From Xanthomonas vasicola (GTDB lineage Bacteria > Pseudomonadota > Gammaproteobacteria > Xanthomonadales > Xanthomonadaceae): a stretch of DNA of 64,000 nt. The stretch lies in assembly GCF_000772705.2 (NCBI RefSeq), contig NZ_JSBW02000037.1:1-64000 (forward strand). Direction: 5' to 3'. A program made the position numbers and the translations under genes. The notes beneath the pieces were generated by a model, which was not told where the DNA came from, ran no database searches, and saw only the letters and a list, made by a program, of their open reading frames with translations. Shown here piece by piece: positions 28,161-37,139 of this stretch (position 1 is the first letter of the stretch; every line of letters begins with the position of its first letter).

Positions 28161-30496
28161 TGCGCCTCCGATGGCAGCGAATTCCAGTGCGGCGTGGGTT
28201 CGTTGCGCAGGTGGCGCACGAAGAAGTCGTACTGGCGGCGTTGCACGTAATCGATCGGCCCGCTGGAGCGGCCTACCGAATGCTCGCCACCGGGCACATT
28301 GAGCAGGTCGAACTCTTTGCCGGCCTTGATCAAGGCATCGACCACTTGCGCGGTGGACGCCGGATCCACATTGCTGTCCTGCTCGCCCACGATCAGCAAC
28401 AGGTCGCCCTGCAGCTTGCTTGCATTGACCACGCCAGACGCGTCAGCGTAGCTCGCATCCACCGGCCAGCCCATCCACTGCTCATTCCAGCTGATCTTGT
28501 CCATGCGGTTGTCGTAGCAGCCAGCGAAGGCCACGCCCACCTTGTAAAACTCTGGGTGACGTTCCAGCGCACCCAGCGTGCTCTGCCCGCCCGCCGAGGC
28601 GCCGTAGATACCAACGCGACTGATGTCGTAAGACGGATCCTTGGCGGCCAGTGCGCGATGCCAGGCGATGCGATCGGCAAAGCCGGAATCGCCCAGGTTT
28701 TTCCACGCCACATCGTGAAACGCCTTGGAGCGATTGGCGGTGCCCATGCCATCGATCATCACCACGATGAAACCCAGATCGGCCTGCGCCTGCATGCCGA
28801 TCTGCTTGTCACCGCCGGAGTGATAACCGAACGGCCAGAACGTCTTGGGCACGAACGCATCATGCGGCCCGGCGTAGATGTTTTCGATCACCGGGTAGCG
28901 TTTGCGCGGGTCGTAATCGCGCGGGCGTACCACCATGCCCCAAATGTCGGTCCTGCCGTCGCGCCCCTTGGCAACGAAGGTCTCCGGGGCGCGCCAGCCG
29001 GCGGCCTGCAGCGTGTCGATCGTGCCGCGCTCCACGGTGTGCAGCAGTTGCCCATCGATGGCGTGCAGCTCCATCACCGGCGGCAGGTTCGGACGCGAAT
29101 AGACGTCGACGTAATGCAGGCCATCATCGGCAATCGCTACATCATGGTCGGCATCAGCGTGGGTCAGGCGCGTCAACCGACGGCCGTCGAAGTCCACGCT
29201 GTACAGTTGCCGATAGTACGGATCTTTGCCCGCATCCATGCCGCTGGCGGTGAACCAGACGCGGCGCTGCGTATCGTCCACGCGCAGTACATCGCGCACC
29301 ACCCACGGCCCGCGGGTGAGCTGGCGTTTCAGCTTGCCGTTACGCCCATCGAACAGATACAGGTGCCGCCAGCCGTCACGTTCGGAAATCCACAGCACCT
29401 CATCGCCGCGCCCATCGACATCGTGGCGAAAGCTGCGGTCGGCATACACGAAGGTGGGGGCATCTTCACCAACGGGCACATGCGCGCGCGCAGTGCGGGC
29501 ATCCACTGCGATCACGCGCATGCGTTGAAAACCACGCTGCACGTACTCGAACGCCACACTGCGCCCATCGCTGCGCCACTGCAGCGGCGACAGCGAATAC
29601 GGGTTATCGAACAAACCCGTCTCCACATCGCGCAGTGTTCCGTCGAGCGCGAACAGCACCGGCCGCTCCACATCCACCGCATCGCCCGGCTTGGGGTACA
29701 GCTGGGTGTGCACCAGCGGTTGCCCGCCACCGGCAGGCGCAGCCTCTACACGGGTGACACGACGGGCAAGCCCGGGACGCACACGATAGACCGCCAATTG
29801 CTGCGAATCCGGCGACCAGGCAACACTCTCCAGATCGAAATAATCATCGGCGCGGCCGTCGCTGCTGAGCCGGGTTACCTGCCCATCGGCGACACGGCGC
29901 AGCATCAGGTTCCAGCCATCGGCCAGTACCTCCCAGTTGGCATCCGGCGAACGACGCGGCGTGGCGTCGGCCGGCACGAGTGGGTCGCGTACCACGCCGA
30001 AGCCGCGTGGACGTGACTGTTGCTGCGGACGTGCATCGGGCGCGCAGTGGTAGGTGGTCAGCGTGCAGCGCCAGGCTTCGTCTTCAAGTGCGAAGACAAT
30101 GGCGCCATCGCTACGCGCGCCCTCTTTCGAAAAGAAAAACCGCTCGAACGGCAGACGCAACGGCGCATAGGTCTTGCCGGTTGCCGCAGTCAGGCCCTGC
30201 GCCACGCGCGCCTGATCGAAGGCCGGCTGCTTCTGCAGCGTGGCCACATCGGCACTGACGAACGCGAAGCCACCCGGCACCGTCTTGCGATAATAAAACC
30301 TGCCATCGTCCTGCCACTGCGCCGGCCAGGCGACATTCTCTGTCAGCGTCATCCACTGCTCGCGCAGACCCAGCGAGCGTTGGTAGTCGGCAACGCTGGG
30401 GGCAGCCTGCACAGCACCCGACACCACCATCACGCACGCGGCCAACACACGCCACCCACACAAACCGCACGCGCTGCGGCGTGCATCACTCCCCAT
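28157..30496 (-). CDS. S9 (DPP-IV-like) prolyl peptidase, secreted, intact paralogue
   Basis: The protein is 779 aa. ATG at 30496 overlaps the permease stop by 11 nt and starts a signal peptide (VLAACVMVVSGAVQAAPS). An eight-bladed beta-propeller of about 480 residues precedes the hydrolase domain. The latter has GIYGASAGGQSTLGAL (nucleophile Ser), IVGEQDSNVDPAST (Asp) and VPGGEHSVG (His). NRMDKISWNEQWMGWPV is shared with the frameshifted paralogue at 8.5-10.9 kb. Family members release X-Pro or X-Ala dipeptides from peptides in the periplasm. Location downstream of hydroxyproline genes suggests that it trims Pro/Hyp-rich peptides from cell-wall proteins. Confidence 0.9.
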   Translation of the reverse strand: MGSDARRSACGLCGWRVLAACVMVVSGAVQAAPSVADYQRSLGLREQWMTLTENVAWPAQWQDDGRFYYRKTVPGGFAFVSADVATLQKQPAFDQARVAQGLTAATGKTYAPLRLPFERFFFSKEGARSDGAIVFALEDEAWRCTLTTYHCAPDARPQQQSRPRGFGVVRDPLVPADATPRRSPDANWEVLADGWNLMLRRVADGQVTRLSSDGRADDYFDLESVAWSPDSQQLAVYRVRPGLARRVTRVEAAPAGGGQPLVHTQLYPKPGDAVDVERPVLFALDGTLRDVETGLFDNPYSLSPLQWRSDGRSVAFEYVQRGFQRMRVIAVDARTARAHVPVGEDAPTFVYADRSFRHDVDGRGDEVLWISERDGWRHLYLFDGRNGKLKRQLTRGPWVVRDVLRVDDTQRRVWFTASGMDAGKDPYYRQLYSVDFDGRRLTRLTHADADHDVAIADDGLHYVDVYSRPNLPPVMELHAIDGQLLHTVERGTIDTLQAAGWRAPETFVAKGRDGRTDIWGMVVRPRDYDPRKRYPVIENIYAGPHDAFVPKTFWPFGYHSGGDKQIGMQAQADLGFIVVMIDGMGTANRSKAFHDVAWKNLGDSGFADRIAWHRALAAKDPSYDISRVGIYGASAGGQSTLGALERHPEFYKVGVAFAGCYDNRMDKISWNEQWMGWPVDASYADASGVVNASKLQGDLLLIVGEQDSNVDPASTAQVVDALIKAGKEFDLLNVPGGEHSVGRSSGPIDYVQRRQYDFFVRHLRNEPTPHWNSLPSEAQ

Positions 30497-32072
30497 CGTC
30501 TTCCTCCAGCGCCAGCTCGTCACTGCGCAAACCACTGCGTGCGCCCCAGTGGTAGATGAAGAACGCCATCACCGCCACGCTCAGCGTATCGAACGGATGC
30601 GCGATCCAGCCATGTCCCCCGAACGTACCGGCCCACGACACCAGCATCACCAGCACGAAGAACACGATCAGCCACAACGATGCGCGTACCTGCCGCAACA
30701 AGCGCGTGCGCCCCTCACGCGAAGGCAAGCGATACAGCACGTACAGCGCGAATGCGAGCACCTGCAAGCCGAGCAGCCACGACAGGGTTGGCCAGGTGGA
30801 CCAGTACACAATCAACGCCGCCACCATGAACGACAGCGGCCCCAGCACCGTCAGGCCGCGCACGAAAAATGGGCGCGGCAAGTCCGGTGCGCTACGGCGC
30901 AAGGCTGCCACGGTGACCGGCGCCACCGCGTAGCTCAGCACCAAGGCGGCCGATACCACGCCGATCAGCGTTTCCCACGAAGGGAAAGGCAGCGTCCAGA
31001 AGATCGATAAGCCCAGACTCAACCACAACGCCGGACGCGGGATGCCGGACACCGGGTCCACCCGCGTCAGCACCGGCAAGAATCCCCCGCTCCGCGCCCA
31101 GCCATACACCACGCGCGGCGTGGCATTCATGTAGATGTTGCCGGTACCGCTGGGCGACACCATCGCATCGCAGATCACCAGCGCAGCCAGCCACGCCATG
31201 CCCAAGACCAGTGCGATATCGTGGTACGGCAGCGAGAAGGCCTTGTCGATGCCCGCCCAGCCTTGTGCGAGTTGCGCGGCCGGAATGCCGCCCAAAAACG
31301 CCAGCTGCAGCAGCACGTAAATCACCGTGGATAACGCCACCGACAGGATCAGCGCAATCGGAATATTGCGCTGCGGGTCGCGCACCTCGCTGGCCACCGA
31401 TACGATCGGGGTCAGCCCCAGATACGCGAAGATAATCCCGCCGGCCGAGATCGCCGCTTCCACCCCGGCCATGCCCGAGGGTGCGAACCCATGCACGGTG
31501 AGATTGTCTGCATTGAAATCCTTCATCAGCAGCACGATCACCAGGATCGGCACCAGAAACTTGAAGATGCTGACGATGTTGTTGGCCAGCGCAAAGGTCT
31601 TGACGCTGAAATAGTTGAGCAGGAAAAACAGCACCAGCAAGGCCAGCTGCACCAGCCAGCCCCAGATGCTGGGATGCGTACTGTTCGGCTGACTCAGCCA
31701 CGGGAACCACGCTGCTGCGTATTGCCGCGCGGCTTCCACTTCGATCGCAATCAAGCTGGAAAATGCGATCAAGGTGATGAAGCCGGTCAACGAGCCGAGC
31801 AAGGCACCATGCGAATACTCCGGGTAGCGCACCACCCCGCCCGCGCGCGGCAAGGCCGCACCGAGCTCGCAATACACCAGCCCGAGCAGCAGCACCGCGA
31901 GGCCGCCCAAAATCCACGACACGATGCCGGCTGGTCCTGCAATCGAGGAGACATGGCTGGCCGAAAATAACCACCCGGAGCCGAAGATCGAACCCAGCCC
32001 GATAAAGGTCAGGTCGGTCAGGCTAAGCCGCTTGTGGAACTTGCCTTGTGTAGTCGCACCGTGTGTGGTCAT
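30486..32072 (-). CDS. APC family amino acid permease
   Basis: The protein is 528 aa with about 12-14 membrane segments. It starts with KRLSLTDLTFIGLGSIFGSGWLFSA, the APC first helix with the GSIFGSGW substrate-binding break. FSSLIAIEVEAARQYAA and VSPSGTGNIYMNATPRVVYGWA are typical of the AGT-like prokaryotic branch. It lies 56 nt after a DUF885 gene and overlaps the S9 peptidase gene. It probably imports proline, hydroxyproline or small derivatives released by the neighbouring peptidases; the substrate is not readable from sequence. Confidence 0.88.
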   Translation of the reverse strand: MTTHGATTQGKFHKRLSLTDLTFIGLGSIFGSGWLFSASHVSSIAGPAGIVSWILGGLAVLLLGLVYCELGAALPRAGGVVRYPEYSHGALLGSLTGFITLIAFSSLIAIEVEAARQYAAAWFPWLSQPNSTHPSIWGWLVQLALLVLFFLLNYFSVKTFALANNIVSIFKFLVPILVIVLLMKDFNADNLTVHGFAPSGMAGVEAAISAGGIIFAYLGLTPIVSVASEVRDPQRNIPIALILSVALSTVIYVLLQLAFLGGIPAAQLAQGWAGIDKAFSLPYHDIALVLGMAWLAALVICDAMVSPSGTGNIYMNATPRVVYGWARSGGFLPVLTRVDPVSGIPRPALWLSLGLSIFWTLPFPSWETLIGVVSAALVLSYAVAPVTVAALRRSAPDLPRPFFVRGLTVLGPLSFMVAALIVYWSTWPTLSWLLGLQVLAFALYVLYRLPSREGRTRLLRQVRASLWLIVFFVLVMLVSWAGTFGGHGWIAHPFDTLSVAVMAFFIYHWGARSGLRSDELALEEDDGE

Positions 32073-32128
32073 ACGTCGCCCCGAAGTGAGGAAAGCGCGG
32101 TTATTTCAATAAAGGCGTGGCGCACGCA

Positions 32129-33994
32129 TTAGTCGCTGGCAGACGTTTTGGCCTCTGCCGAGACGTCTGCAGCGTCGTCGACTGGATATGGCGACGCGCC
32201 ACCATCGGCGATGAAGCGGTCGATGCGTGCTTCCAGCACCGGCAATGGCACCGAACCGGTCTGCAGCAGCGCATCGTGGAAGTTGCGCAGGTCGAACTTC
32301 TCGCCGAGTGCAGCTTCTGCCTTGTGGCGCAGTTCCAGCATCTTCAACTCGCCCAGGTAGTACGACAGCGCCTGTCCCGGCCAGGCGATGTAGCGGTCCA
32401 CCTCGGTGGTCACTTCGTGCTCACTCAGCGCGGTGTTGTCGCGCAGGTAGGCCTGCGCTTGTTCGCGCGTCCAGCCCTTGTGATGGATGCCGGTATCGAT
32501 CACCAAGCGGCAGGCGCGCCACATCTGGTAGGTCAGATACCCGAAGCGGTCATAGGGCGTGTCGTACATGCCCATTTCCTGGCCCAGATACTCCGAATAC
32601 AGCGCCCAACCCTCGCCGTAGGCAGAGATGTAGCCGTAACGCCGGAACTCCGGCAAGCCCTGCGCCTCTGCCGCCAGCGGCATCTGCAGTGCGTGGCCCG
32701 GCGAGGACTCATGCAGCGTGAGCGCGGTCAGGTTGTACAGCGGCCGCGACGGCAGGTTGTAGGTGTTGACCAAATAAATGCCCGGTCCCCCGCGGCCACC
32801 GGTGTAAAACGGCGCAAGCTCCGGCGGCACCGGCTCGATCGCAAACCGCCGGCGCGGCAGCCGGCCGACGTAGTCGCCCACCTTGGCGTCCACACGCTTG
32901 GCGATCCAGGCTGCCTGCTTGAGCAACTCTTCCGGGGTCTTGGCGTAGAACTGCGGGTCGGTACGCAAAAAATGCAGAAACGCCGGAAACACCGCCTGCC
33001 CGGCCGGCGGCTTGAAGCCGCTGGCAGCGATGGTCTGGTCCATCTGCGTGCGCAGCTTGGCCACTTCCTGCAAGCCGATCTGGTGGATCTGATCGGGGCT
33101 CAGATCCAGCGTGGTGAACTCGCGAATCTGCGCGCGGTAATACGCTTGCCCGTCCGGCAACGCTTCGCCAGCCAGCGTGGTGCGCGCGCGCGGCTGGTAC
33201 TCATTGCGGATGAAGTCCAGCAATTTGGCGTACGCCGGCACCACCTGCGTATCGATGGCCTTGACCGCCTCCTGGCGCAGCTGTGCCTGCACATCGGCCG
33301 GCAGCGTTGCCGGCATTTGCTTGAACGGTGCGTAGAACCGATTGGCCTCACCTTTGGCCTGCGCCACATCGGCGATGGATTGGTCGCGCCCGGTCATCGT
33401 GACCCGAGGCTGGCTAAAACCGCGCGCCAGCCCGGCGCGCATATTGTCGGTGTGCTCGGTGAAATAGCGCGGGATGTCGGCCAGCATCTTCAGATAGCGC
33501 TGGTAATCCTCGCGCGTGCGCAGCTTGGCTTCGGCGCTGAACCCCAGATCGCTCCAGAACGCCGAGTCGCTGTTAAACGGCATTTCCCAGGCGCGAAAAT
33601 GCTGCTGGTTCAGCAACACCTGTAACTGCTGCCGGTACACCTGGTAACTCACCTGATCTTCGGCCGACAACTGTGCCTGCGGAATGGTATCCAGTTCCCT
33701 CAACGCTTGTTGCCAATAGGCCGTGCGCAGGTTCTGCGTGGCGACATCGACCTTGGGCAGATGGTCGGATTGCTGCTCCTGCGTGGCCTGGTTATCCTCA
33801 TCCACCGCGCCGGACGCCTGGGCCTGCCGCCAGCGCCATTCGCGCGTGTACAGGGCCTTGAAGCGTGCCGATGCGGTGTTCTGCGTGGGCGCAGCAACAG
33901 CGTCGGCCGCCTGCGTGGGCAGCGCAACGCCGCTCAGGCTGGCTGCAATCAGTAGGCTCATTGCACTCGCGCGTAATACGCTGCCCCTCGTCAT
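32129..33994 (-). CDS. DUF885 zinc-peptidase-like protein, secreted
   Basis: The protein is 621 aa with a signal peptide (ASAMSLLIAASLSGVALPTQA). It is all-helical. TLHESSPGHALQM is the DUF885 HExxPGH motif, and YGEGWALYSEYLGQEMG supplies a likely third ligand, an arrangement expected for a zinc-dependent carboxypeptidase-like fold. The start overlaps the stop of the second DUF885 gene as ATGA. The pair is collinear with hydroxyproline catabolism genes, suggesting periplasmic digestion of Hyp-containing peptides. Family function is poorly established. Confidence 0.85.
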   Translation of the reverse strand: MTRGSVLRASAMSLLIAASLSGVALPTQAADAVAAPTQNTASARFKALYTREWRWRQAQASGAVDEDNQATQEQQSDHLPKVDVATQNLRTAYWQQALRELDTIPQAQLSAEDQVSYQVYRQQLQVLLNQQHFRAWEMPFNSDSAFWSDLGFSAEAKLRTREDYQRYLKMLADIPRYFTEHTDNMRAGLARGFSQPRVTMTGRDQSIADVAQAKGEANRFYAPFKQMPATLPADVQAQLRQEAVKAIDTQVVPAYAKLLDFIRNEYQPRARTTLAGEALPDGQAYYRAQIREFTTLDLSPDQIHQIGLQEVAKLRTQMDQTIAASGFKPPAGQAVFPAFLHFLRTDPQFYAKTPEELLKQAAWIAKRVDAKVGDYVGRLPRRRFAIEPVPPELAPFYTGGRGGPGIYLVNTYNLPSRPLYNLTALTLHESSPGHALQMPLAAEAQGLPEFRRYGYISAYGEGWALYSEYLGQEMGMYDTPYDRFGYLTYQMWRACRLVIDTGIHHKGWTREQAQAYLRDNTALSEHEVTTEVDRYIAWPGQALSYYLGELKMLELRHKAEAALGEKFDLRNFHDALLQTGSVPLPVLEARIDRFIADGGASPYPVDDAADVSAEAKTSASD

Positions 33995-35823
33995 TTTTTT
34001 GCCTCCGGTGCTGCCTTAGCCTGGGCAATCCAGTGCCGCACGCGTTGCTGCAGCATCGCCAGCGGCATCGCGCCGCCGCCGAGCACTGCGTCGTGGAAGG
34101 CGCGTACATCGAAGCGCTCGCCCAGTTCCTTTTCCGCTTCCGCACGCAGCGCCAAAATCTGCAACTGACCGAGCTTGTAGCCCAGTGCCTGGCCCGGCCA
34201 CACGATGTAGCGGTCGGTTTCGGACTGGATGCTGGGCTCGTCATCTGACGGATGGGCGTGGAAGAAATCCACCATTTGCTGGCGATTCCAGTGCTTGTAA
34301 TGCACACCGGTATCGAGCACCAAACGGTTTGCGCGCAATAACTCGCCGGACAGACGCCCGTAATCGTTATACGGGTCCTTGAAGAAACCGATCTCCTTGC
34401 CGAGGCGTTCGGCATACAGCGCCCAGCCTTCGATATACGCGTTGTAGCCGGCCTGCTGGCGGAACGGCGGCAACGGCAGCGTCTGCGCGAGCGAAATCTG
34501 CAGGTGATGGCCCGGCACGCCTTCGTGATAGGCGGTGGTTTCGATATTGATCAGCGTACGGCTGGCGAAGTCACTGGTGTTGACCTTCACGATCGCCGGT
34601 TTGGTGCCTTCGGGATTGCTCTGCCAGTACTCGGCGCCGGGTGCGGTGCGCCGGAATGCCGGCATCGCCTGCACTTCCAGCGGCGTCTTGGGCAGATGGC
34701 CGAACAACTTGGGCAGCTCCGGTTCCATCGCCGCGATGTACTGCCGGTACTGCTGCAAAATTTGCTCGCCAGAGGTGGCGTAGTGGCGCTTGTCGGTTTC
34801 CACTGCCTTGCGGAAGCTGGCCAGATCGGCAAAGCCCTGCGCTTTGGCAATCACCGTCATCTCGCCTTCGATGCGCGCGACCTCCTTCAAACCGATCTGG
34901 TGGATTTCCTCCGGCGCCATGTCGGTGGTGGTCTGGGTATGGATGGCATAGCGATAACGGCGATCACCGTCGGGTAGCGACCATAAGCCCTCCTGCGCGC
35001 GCCCTTGCGCGGCGTATTCGTCGCGCACGAACGCGGCCAATTTGCTGTACGCCGGGCGCACGTTTTGATCGATCGCTGCGAGCAATTGTTTGCGCAACGC
35101 ATCGCGTTGATCAGCCGGTACGGCAGCGTCGAGCTTTTTCAACGGCGAGGCGAACGGACTCTGCTCCCCGGTCAACCCGGCAATCTTGTCGATCTGCTCG
35201 GGCATGCGCTCCAGCAAATAACGCGGCTCGGTAAGGCCATCTTTTGCCCCCTGCCGCGACACTGCGATGACCTGCTCGATCACCGTCGGCAGTGTCTGCA
35301 AGCGCTTGATGTAATCCTGGTAGTCCTTGGCGTTTTCAAACGGGAATGCATCGCCATACCCGGCCAGCGCCAGCTGTATGCCACCAATCGGCTCCAGCGG
35401 CATTGCATAGGTCTTCAGATCGATGCCTTCCAGCTTGTCGCGCAACTGGCCCAGCATCATCTGCAGGCTGAGCTGGCGTTGCGCATCCAGCGTCTTGGCA
35501 TCCACTGCTTCGAACTGCTTGAGCAGGTCGGCGGTTGCGGTGCGGTCTGCCTGCACGGCCTCCAGCGAGTAATCGCTCCAGAGGTCGTTATAGCGCTTGT
35601 CGCCGATGATGCTGGCGAACTCCGGGTTGTGCTGCAGTTGGTACTGCCACTGCTTGTCCAGCAGCGCATCGAACGCCTTGGCAGCTTGCTCGCTGTTCGA
35701 GGCGGAAGCCGGCGCCGCCACCTGCTCCGCTGCGGGCGGCGCCGGCTTGCAGGCGGTGAACAACGCGGCTGCGAGTAGACCGGCTACAACCGGACCGATG
35801 GTGACAGGACGCAGGTGGTTCAT
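33991..35823 (-). CDS. DUF885 zinc-peptidase-like lipoprotein
   Basis: The protein is 610 aa. ATG at 35823 (GGAG upstream) gives a lipoprotein signal ending in LAAALFTACKPAPP. It is paralogous to the following gene: TAYHEGVPGHHLQISLAQ has the HExxPGH motif and YIEGWALYAERLGKEIGFF the downstream glutamate. Conserved DKRYNDLWSDYS and RMPEQIDKIAGL are DUF885 features. The lipid anchor would fix it to a membrane while its partner is soluble, a division of labour in the periplasm. It is separated from the M24 peptidase gene by a palindromic repeat. Confidence 0.85.
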   Translation of the reverse strand: MNHLRPVTIGPVVAGLLAAALFTACKPAPPAAEQVAAPASASNSEQAAKAFDALLDKQWQYQLQHNPEFASIIGDKRYNDLWSDYSLEAVQADRTATADLLKQFEAVDAKTLDAQRQLSLQMMLGQLRDKLEGIDLKTYAMPLEPIGGIQLALAGYGDAFPFENAKDYQDYIKRLQTLPTVIEQVIAVSRQGAKDGLTEPRYLLERMPEQIDKIAGLTGEQSPFASPLKKLDAAVPADQRDALRKQLLAAIDQNVRPAYSKLAAFVRDEYAAQGRAQEGLWSLPDGDRRYRYAIHTQTTTDMAPEEIHQIGLKEVARIEGEMTVIAKAQGFADLASFRKAVETDKRHYATSGEQILQQYRQYIAAMEPELPKLFGHLPKTPLEVQAMPAFRRTAPGAEYWQSNPEGTKPAIVKVNTSDFASRTLINIETTAYHEGVPGHHLQISLAQTLPLPPFRQQAGYNAYIEGWALYAERLGKEIGFFKDPYNDYGRLSGELLRANRLVLDTGVHYKHWNRQQMVDFFHAHPSDDEPSIQSETDRYIVWPGQALGYKLGQLQILALRAEAEKELGERFDVRAFHDAVLGGGAMPLAMLQQRVRHWIAQAKAAPEAKK

Positions 35824-35851
35824 GCAGTTACTCCAAGATGCAATGGCGGCC

Positions 35852-35917
35852 GTAGGAGCGCGCTTGCGCGCGATGGGCGTTACCGAGGAAGCCATTCGCG
35901 CGCAAGCGCGCTCCTAC
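35852..35917. repeat. Xanthomonas GTAGGAGCGCGCTTGCGCGCG inverted repeat
   Basis: GTAGGAGCGCGCTTGCGCGC at 35852 is mirrored by GCGCGCAAGCGCGCTCCTAC ending at 35917, forming a strong stem with a roughly 20-nt loop. I recognise it as a REP-like element common in Xanthomonas. It lies in the only gap between the M24 and DUF885 genes, where it could stabilise or attenuate the transcript. Confidence 0.75.
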
Positions 35918-35939
35918 GGATGCGTGAGCCTGTGCAGGC

Positions 35940-37139
35940 TCACGCAAACGGTTGATCGATCGCCACCGATGGCGGCGTGAACCACTGCGCGCCATCGTCG
36001 GTAACGTAGAAATGGTCTTCCAAGCGCACACCGAACTGCTCCGGCACCACGATCATCGGCTCGTTGCTGGCGCACATGCCCGGCTGCAGCGGCAGCGCAT
36101 TGCCGCGCACCAGATACGGCGCCTCGTGAATCGCTAAACCGCAGCCGTGACCGGTGCGATGCGGCAGGCCTGGCAGCCGATAGTCGGGCCCGAGCCCGGC
36201 AGCTTCCAATACGGTACGTGCCGCCTGGTCCACCGCCTCGCACGCCACCCCAGGGCGAATTGCCGCAAACGCCGCCGCCTGCGCGGCCTGTTCCAGGTCC
36301 CAGATGCGTTGCTGCGCAGCGTTGGGGGCGCCATAGATCCAGGTGCGGGTGATGTCGGAGTGGTAGCCCTGCACGGTGCAGCCGGTATCGATCAACACCA
36401 GCTCGCCTTCGCGCAGGTGTTGCACGCCGGGAATGCCATGCGGAAACGCGGTGGCATGGCCGTACTGCACGATGCAGAAAGTCGAGCCGTTATCCGCGCC
36501 CAGCGCACGATGCGCCTCATCAATGAAGCGCACCACTTGATCGGTGCCGATGCCCTCGTGTGCGATGCCGGCGGCCAGCCGCTGCACCAGCATGGTCATG
36601 TCGCAGGCCTGCTGCATCAATGCCAACTCGGCCGGCGACTTGCACATGCGGCAGCCGTCAATGATGGAGCCGGCATCGCGAATGGCTTTGCCCAGATGCG
36701 CACGCAGACCAGTGTGCACGGCGAATGCAATGCCCGGGTCCAGCGCCAAGGCATGCGCATGGCGCTCGTCCATGGCCTGCACCACCAGCGCATATGGGTC
36801 GTCGTGTTCTTCCCACAGGTATTTGGCCACCGGGATCTTCAGCACCGCATCCAGCGAGCCTTCTTCAAATGCGGGGCAGATCAACACCGGGTCGCCGTCC
36901 AGCATCAGCAGCAACGCCACCAGACGTTCGCTCGCGCCCCACGGCACGCCGGTGAAGTAGCGCAGCGACGTGCCGGCGCCGATCAATAGCGCATCCACGC
37001 CATGCGCACGCATCAGACTGCGCGCGCGCTCGATGCGGCGCTCGTATTCGTCTGCGGCGATCGGCGCGGCGCGTTGGTTCCACGGTGCCAGTTGCGCGCG
37101 CGCCTGCTCCAGCGACAGCCCGCCGATCTGGCTGCTCAT
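35940..37139 (-). CDS. M24 family metallopeptidase (Xaa-Pro aminopeptidase/dipeptidase type)
   Basis: The protein is 399 aa from ATG 37139, which overlaps the aldehyde dehydrogenase stop as ATGA. An N-terminal creatinase-like domain (GVDALLIGAGTSLRYFTGVPWG) is followed by the pita-bread domain. All five metal ligands are visible: LIDTGCTVQGYHSDITRTW (two Asp), RTGHGCGLAIHEAPYLV (His), and the glutamates of NEPMIVVPEQ and VRLEDHFYV. There is no signal peptide, so it is cytoplasmic. The family splits the bond before proline; here it probably frees amino acids from X-Pro or X-Hyp peptides. Confidence 0.9.
   Translation of the reverse strand: MSSQIGGLSLEQARAQLAPWNQRAAPIAADEYERRIERARSLMRAHGVDALLIGAGTSLRYFTGVPWGASERLVALLLMLDGDPVLICPAFEEGSLDAVLKIPVAKYLWEEHDDPYALVVQAMDERHAHALALDPGIAFAVHTGLRAHLGKAIRDAGSIIDGCRMCKSPAELALMQQACDMTMLVQRLAAGIAHEGIGTDQVVRFIDEAHRALGADNGSTFCIVQYGHATAFPHGIPGVQHLREGELVLIDTGCTVQGYHSDITRTWIYGAPNAAQQRIWDLEQAAQAAAFAAIRPGVACEAVDQAARTVLEAAGLGPDYRLPGLPHRTGHGCGLAIHEAPYLVRGNALPLQPGMCASNEPMIVVPEQFGVRLEDHFYVTDDGAQWFTPPSVAIDQPFA

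Noticed and set aside
28160..30016. 618-codon open frame on the plus strand
   Set aside because: Antisense shadow of the S9 peptidase, whose catalytic motifs are intact on the other strand.
32117..33625. 502-codon plus-strand frame opposite the first DUF885 gene
   Set aside because: Antisense shadow; composition is typical of the reverse frame in high-GC DNA.
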